Part shown: positions 59,223 to 64,000 of the stretch, in pieces
Layout: every line of letters begins with the position of its first letter
How positions within the stretch are numbered: position 1 is the first letter of the stretch
Origin: Siphonodentalium dalli
Taxonomy: Eukaryota > Mollusca > Scaphopoda > Gadilida > Siphonodentaliidae
Direction: 5' to 3'
Length of the DNA: 64,000 nt
Assembly: GCA_032622095.1 (NCBI GenBank)
Contig: CP136065.1
Span: 39,125,503 to 39,189,502, forward strand
Position numbers and translations under genes: made by a program
The notes under the pieces: generated by a model
What the model saw: the letters and a program-made list of their open reading frames with translations, nothing else
The model's database searches: none
Told to the model about the DNA's origin: nothing

Positions 59223-60000
59223 TTGAAAATGAGTTTCCCATTTTCTCGGCTTTGGTGATACCCTCAGCTTTGTTGATACCACGTATACAGGGGTGATACT
59301 GACATTCACTTGTCATGAAGTGAGCATAATATTGATATAGGTATGGCCACTCAGCCAAGTGATAACAATGCACAGGTGTGTCTCCCTTTGACAACGTGTC
59401 AGGCATTTAATTAAGGTGGTGATGCTGGTACTATTATGTTGTTGATTCTCTGTCATGTCTGGGCATTCCAATGCTTCCTCATAAATATTTATTTATTATC
59501 AACTCGGAATGATATGTTTCTTGAAGGGCTCATTTATTGTGCCGTCTTTGATATTTTTCCAACATCATTTTGAACTCTGTCACAACCGAGACTAGGAGTT
59601 TGCAAATAACACAAAATTATTCAAATGTCAACGTAAATAAATGTAAATTAAAAGATACTACAAAATAGGCTAATGCAACTCAGCACTGACATTATGCGAA
59701 ACTTGATTTACTGAAAATGATCGATCAATAAATTGCTCTAGTTGTCAAATTTGAAACTTTCCACATTGCAAATGGTAATTATATGCCTATTTTAGCCGCA
59801 TTACATATTTTCTTGAAAACCTACAACACTATTTCAGATCCCCACCCATTGGAAACTTTTTTTTCGTTCATCTTTTCGTTTTATTTTCATTAAATTGTTT
59901 AAATTTTGTTATTCAATTTATTTTCAAGTTATGAAACATGGATATATGGTTTGATTATATGTAAAGATTATCTATACTATATATTTTGAGACTTCGTATA
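59223..60000. other. No gene recognised
   Basis: AT-rich sequence lying between the two inverted foldback copies. No motif or repeat of note. Confidence 0.4.
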
Positions 60001-60029
60001 TATGTGTGTGTGTACTTCATAGAATCCAA

Positions 60030-60570
60030 AACGCGTGTACAGATTGAGCTCAAACTTCCTATGTAAGTGTCAAATCACACCGACACGACCGTGGTCGCAG
60101 TTTAGAAAAGCTCAGAGCACCCGTTCTCCAATCTCAAATCACCGCAAAGGCACGGCGTGGGTTAATCAAGTGATTATTTAATGAGCGTTTGTTTTTGACG
60201 CATCTCTATAAAGAGCGTCTGTTTGCCATTCAACGCTATTTGCATCTGCAGAGAGATATTCGGAACATACATTAAATTTAAAAAACATTTGTTTCTGACC
60301 AACCCTGCGAGCACGGATGGCGCGCTTTGTTTTTACAGTATATAGTTATATACCGAAATCATCCCAGATAATCACGAATATAGCATCAGATTTCTCCCCA
60401 GATATACCGTTATAAAAAGCTACTGGAATCTGCCAATCTACGGGAAATTCCAGGGAATGCCGATTGAGCTCAAACTTGCTACCCACGGGAAGTGTCATAT
60501 ATATGAGTGTGTCCTTTATAGACTCGAACCGATTGAGCTCAAACTTGCTAAATAAGAAAATAGCCCCCAA
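60030..60570. repeat. Dispersed 'gattgagctcaaactt' repeat
   Basis: GATTGAGCTCAAACTT occurs at about 60043, 60463 and 60530, the last two followed by GCTA and a 'ggaagtgtcatatatatgagtg' block between them. Degenerate and of uncertain unit length. Confidence 0.6.
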
Positions 60571-60784
60571 GCCGTAAATATCAACAACAACGATATTGCT
60601 ACCTACGGGGAGCAACGTTATTAGCATCTGCAGAATTATGCAGAGAGAAAATGCTTTCCTATTTTTAGAACGCAACACATGTTTACGTCGCGTTGGTGAT
60701 TGAGGTTCACAACGGGGTTAATTGACTGTCCGCTCTTTGCGACGATGAGGTTCACGGCGGGGACTATTGACCAACACTCACAAT

Positions 60785-61760
60785 TTCGTCTTTTGCATCA
60801 GATACCAACACCTCGACCGATCGGGACGAAACTTGGTACGTGAGTGTAGTTTGACCAGGTGGTCGTCGCTGTCGTATTGGCGAGCCCGTGCGACGCCCGT
60901 GCAGCGCATGCGCAGACGAGATATCGGAAACGGATGGAGCTATCGACTTGAAATTTGGTATGTGAATGTATCTTGCGCCGGGTACAAATTTTATCGGGTC
61001 GCCGAGTCCGTGCGACGCCAGCTTCGCGCATGCGCAGACCAGATTTCGGAAACGGGTGGAGCTACCGGGTACAAATTTTACTTATTGAAACGCGTGGAGC
61101 TAAAAATTAAAAAAAAATATTTTAAAAATGTCATGTTTCGGACAAGCCGCCGGTGGCGGGCTAACCTGCTAGTCTATTATATATTTTGGAAGATCTGTCT
61201 GTGTGTGTGTCGACCCGATTTCGATGAAACTTGGTGTGTGGGGGTATTTTATGCGGGGAAGTGACATAGGCCTATTAATTTGCCTGTGCAATGTGACCTT
61301 GAAATGGGTCATTTCAAGGTCAAACACCCGAATATCACGGGATTTCGATGAAACTTGGTATGTCGGGGTTCTTTTCGGCCGTGGAGTGGTATGGGCCTAT
61401 TAATTTGCCAGTGCGACGTGACCTTGAAATGACCCAATCGCGAATTTTGACGGGATTTCCACGAAATTTGATACATGGGGTTACGTTTGTCCACTGAGTT
61501 TTGGATGGGTCAAATCGTGACCCCGACCTGACCTTGACCTTCAAAATCATCAATTCATGGTCAAATCGGGTAAAACCGGATTGATTTTGACGGGTACTTT
61601 TGTCGGGTTCTTTTGTCCGGGCAGTGTTTTGGGCGGGTCAAATCGTGACCCCACCTGACCTTGACCTTCAAAATGGACAATTCAATGTCAAATCGCGCAA
61701 TTCGCCAAAAAGCAGAGGGGAACAGCCCGGACGAAGTCGGGTCGATCCACCTGCTAGTTG
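60785..61760. repeat. Degenerate array of 'gatgaaacttggtatgtg' units
   Basis: The word GATTTCGATGAAACTTGG or a variant followed by TATGTG-GGG recurs at about 60818, 60948, 61217, 61344 and 61455. GCGCATGCGCAGAC occurs at 60905 and 61027, and GTGACC(CC)...CTGACCTTGACCTTCAAAAT at 61520 and 61646. GC content is higher than surroundings. Frames such as 60767-61264 and 61600-61839 follow the repeats and are not genes. Confidence 0.75.
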
Positions 61761-61839
61761 TATATATAAAGAAGAAAACAATAATTTGGTAGTAAACTAC
61801 ATGTATATACATCAACATGAACATTTATTTCCTTTTTAG

Positions 61840-61911
61840 GCTGACTTCGGCTTAAGGAATGAAGAATTGGAGTTTGCTCCTAATGTGCCAGATATGGCTT
61901 GCAGCTGTTAA
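61840..61911 (+). CDS. Candidate terminal exon ending Cys-Ser-Cys
   Basis: Acceptor ATTTCCTTTTTAG then 23 codons, ADFGLRNEELEFAPNVPDM and ACSC, and TAA at 61909-61911. Phase 0 joins the exon at 56398 as ...DVQIIA-ADFGL.... AATAAA follows at 61991. A C-terminal C-x-C is the geranylgeranylation signal of Rab GTPases, but the rest does not look like a Rab tail, so this is only a possibility. The protein family is not recognised. Confidence 0.52.
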   Translation, partial: ADFGLRNEELEFAPNVPDMACSC

Positions 61912-61990
61912 CTGTTAACCTAAGGTATATTCAATTCTGCAACCGATATATCGGAAAAGACATTCTTAATAGCTAAAATTAATTCCAATT

Positions 61991-61996
61991 AAATAA
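61991..61996 (+). terminator. Poly(A) signal AATAAA
   Basis: AATTAAATAAAGCATTC, 80 bp after the stop codon of the candidate terminal exon. Confidence 0.45.
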
Positions 61997-62269
61997 AGCA
62001 TTCTTGTTTATATTAATAACATCCATTGACTGTATTAAACACATGATATTATACCAAATCCAAATTTAGCAATAGTGTCAGTGTCATTGACACTTTCATT
62101 TGGCTTAGAAATCATAATATTCAGGTTGTATAAATGCTAAATGGAGCAATCTTCAAAAGAATCTTTTGATATTTGGTTCACCTTTTAAATAAAAACATAC
62201 AGGTCATCATTAAGTTGGAGTCAAATATTTATATAATTGTGTTCAGTTCGTCCCAAAATGATGTCCATG

Positions 62270-62830
62270 AGTTTGATTGAACAATTATCCAGATTTTTTT
62301 TTTTTATTACCGGTATTTGAGTTCACAAGGTGAATATTTGAAATGAGTTTGCAAACTAGGCTTGGATTGACATTTTCACTGGTTACGACCTTTTAATTTA
62401 CATTTTTTGGCATTGAGCACCTTTGAAAAGTTGTCCGGGTGTTATTTTGAAAAATTATTTACAGATTTTTGATATTTGTCACAAGAGGAATATCTTAAAT
62501 GAGCTTACAAACTAGGTCTGGCCAGACATTTTTGTCATAGTTATGGCCCTTTGAGTCATTTTTTGGTGTATAGCATCCAGGGAAAAATTGTGTGGGGTTT
62601 ATGTTGAACAGTTATCAAAGAATTTGAAAGATTTTCGGTATTTTAGTTTACGAGCAAGACCAGATCTGGAGTTTGCAATCTAGGCCTGGCCAGACATTTT
62701 CACAAGAGTTATGTTCCTTTGATCATCATTTTTCGACAAGCAGCACCAAGAAACAAGACCGTGAACCATCCCAGCCACACACTTTTCACTGGAGTTATTG
62801 CCATTTGATTTTCATTTTGTTTTGGGAGAA
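62270..62830. repeat. Degenerate ~170-bp tandem array
   Basis: ATGAGTTTGCAAACTAGGC / GAGCTTACAAACTAGGTC / TGGAGTTTGCAATCTAGGCC followed by TGG(CC)AGACATTTT recurs at about 62344, 62498 and 62668; each unit has a 'ttatggccttttgatt' block after it. The frame at 62673-62876 is a by-product. It lies just after the candidate gene end. Confidence 0.75.
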
Positions 62831-63287
62831 GCAACTTGAAATGGATCTTAGGATATCTCAAACAAATATTAACTGATTTCAATTATTTTTCAGCATATTT
62901 TGAAAATGCTCTTCCTCAACCTTGCCCATCTAGGCTGGGGCCACCACTGTCGATGACTGCTTGTTTTATTTGGTGAAACAACCACAGCCTGTGCAGAATA
63001 ACAACACTTTAGCTAGATAGAGGGCCATGCATGCCAGAGAGCAGCTTTATTGGCCAGACATATGTGGTAGGTGATTTATCGTCTAACCTTGATATTTATT
63101 TACTTTCATCGACGAATCGAATCGCCAAAGCGCGGGACAGGTATGGTGTGTATGTAATCAGTACTATGCCCCGATGTCATGCCTATAAGTAACCACTAGT
63201 TAACAGTGTATGCAGTGCAATGTAGACCAATGGGTCATTGTAATCGTTTTAATTTGGATACAATTTTGCATTACTGGGTAGATTATT

Positions 63288-63666
63288 TATTACAAGCTTG
63301 TTCCCAGAAGTACAGTGTTATTGCTGTTCCATATTTACAGATACGTATGGAATGTATGTTCCATATGCATTATTGAACGTACGTTCCATATGCATCTCGT
63401 TGACGTAAAATAACGTACATGACATTCGCCTCAAACATGGAACCGGAACTATAAAATAAAAGCATCATCACACATGACAAAACATGCCCTCTATGTGCCT
63501 AAATAAACCTTTCTAAGTCTGTATGTTTACTGCACGGATTCTAGGACGCAAAGCATGTAATAAACACAGAATGACACGATGTGTAAATGGGTTTCTTGAT
63601 ACAGTGTCACAGAAGGATAGAACTCGAGGCGCTAGCTATCCTTCCGCGTATCGTGTCGTTCTGTGT
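63288..63666 (-). mobile_element. Large foldback plus flank, copy 2 (inverted)
   Basis: Reverse of 58808-59222. The flank (TTGTTCCCAGAAGTACAGTG ... GGACGCAAAGCATGTAATAA) comes first, then the foldback 63564-63666, which has lost about 60 bp of its stem (ACACAGAATGACACGATGTG ... ATCGTGTCGTTCTGTGT). The palindromic GAACGTACGTTC is duplicated here. Confidence 0.85.
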
Positions 63667-64000
63667 ATGTATAGTATTCCCTACTAATGCATGTTTTTTC
63701 ATTGTAAATTGGTTGCAAAAATTGGAAATTGCATCACAAATTGTGATGCGAATCTTGTTAAATTGAGCCCTGCCATCTGTCAGCCTGTTCTCTCATCAGA
63801 CGGTACTCTCCACTTCTGATGTGGCTTCCTTTGCCTTTGGTGTCATGCCGAGATTTGATTTACTTGATGCAATAAAATTTGAACACTAACTTTTCATCGA
63901 GAATATTATTGTACAATTTTCAGGAAAATGTATCGCATATAATAAATAAAATGCTACATTATATGCATACAGAAGTACTTGTCCCAGAAATTTGTAAATT
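63667..64000. other. No gene recognised
   Basis: AT-rich tail with a small hairpin (TGCATCACAAATTGTGATGC, about 63731-63750). Confidence 0.45.

Noticed and set aside
60767..61264. Plus-strand frame of 165 codons
   Set aside because: Follows a degenerate tandem array; the DETWYVGVL-type words recur because the DNA repeats.

Overview
This looks like nuclear DNA of an invertebrate animal, most likely a mollusc and probably a bivalve. The sequence is AT-rich, has intron-type splice signals (polypyrimidine-CAG acceptors, GTAAGT/GTGAGT donors), has no bacterial gene layout, and is packed with tandem arrays of about 105-170 bp, foldback (palindromic) elements and decayed transposons. Frequent ACATGTA words, 'gccataactct' arrays and a TRIM-type B-box/coiled-coil/propeller gene fit bivalve genomes. 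The organism call is inference; no marker gene settles it. Almost all long open frames here lie in repeats and are not genes.

Layout. 0.15-4.3 kb: a degenerate interspersed element carrying a PIF1-type helicase fragment, followed directly by an 18-copy 106-bp satellite (4.3-6.2 kb). 7.7-9.0 kb: small arrays with hairpins. 9.5-11.6 kb: a TRIM-like gene on the minus strand (intact coiled-coil/beta-propeller frame, B-box end broken across frames), with a fragment of a second propeller copy beside it and foldback elements on both sides. 12.6-13.8 kb: a ~162-bp array. 15.0-22.8 kb: a second copy of the helicase-bearing element, split by a 4.47-kb DNA transposon with terminal inverted repeats and a 5-bp target duplication. 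24.9-25.9 kb: a 485-bp direct duplication. 27.7-28.8 kb: a third, deleted copy of the helicase-element tail.

30.3-44.9 kb: a possible host gene on the plus strand (TATA promoter, first coding exon at 30670, two further candidate exons with compatible phase). Inside that span lies a 4.30-kb element (36464-40767) whose ends are two opposed tandem arrays, flanked by a perfect 8-bp duplication and holding a LINE 3' fragment. 45.7-52.8 kb: more foldbacks, a ~160-bp array and a dispersed ~330-bp repeat family. 55.6-62.0 kb: a second possible host gene (E2F/CRE/CCAAT promoter and two phase-0 exons, the last ending Cys-Ser-Cys before a poly(A) signal). 57.2-63.7 kb also holds a TIR element, a pair of large inverted foldback repeats and two further degenerate arrays.

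There is no operon and no pathway to assemble. The main content is nested mobile DNA in a gene-poor, intron-like region. The three host genes proposed are partial models.
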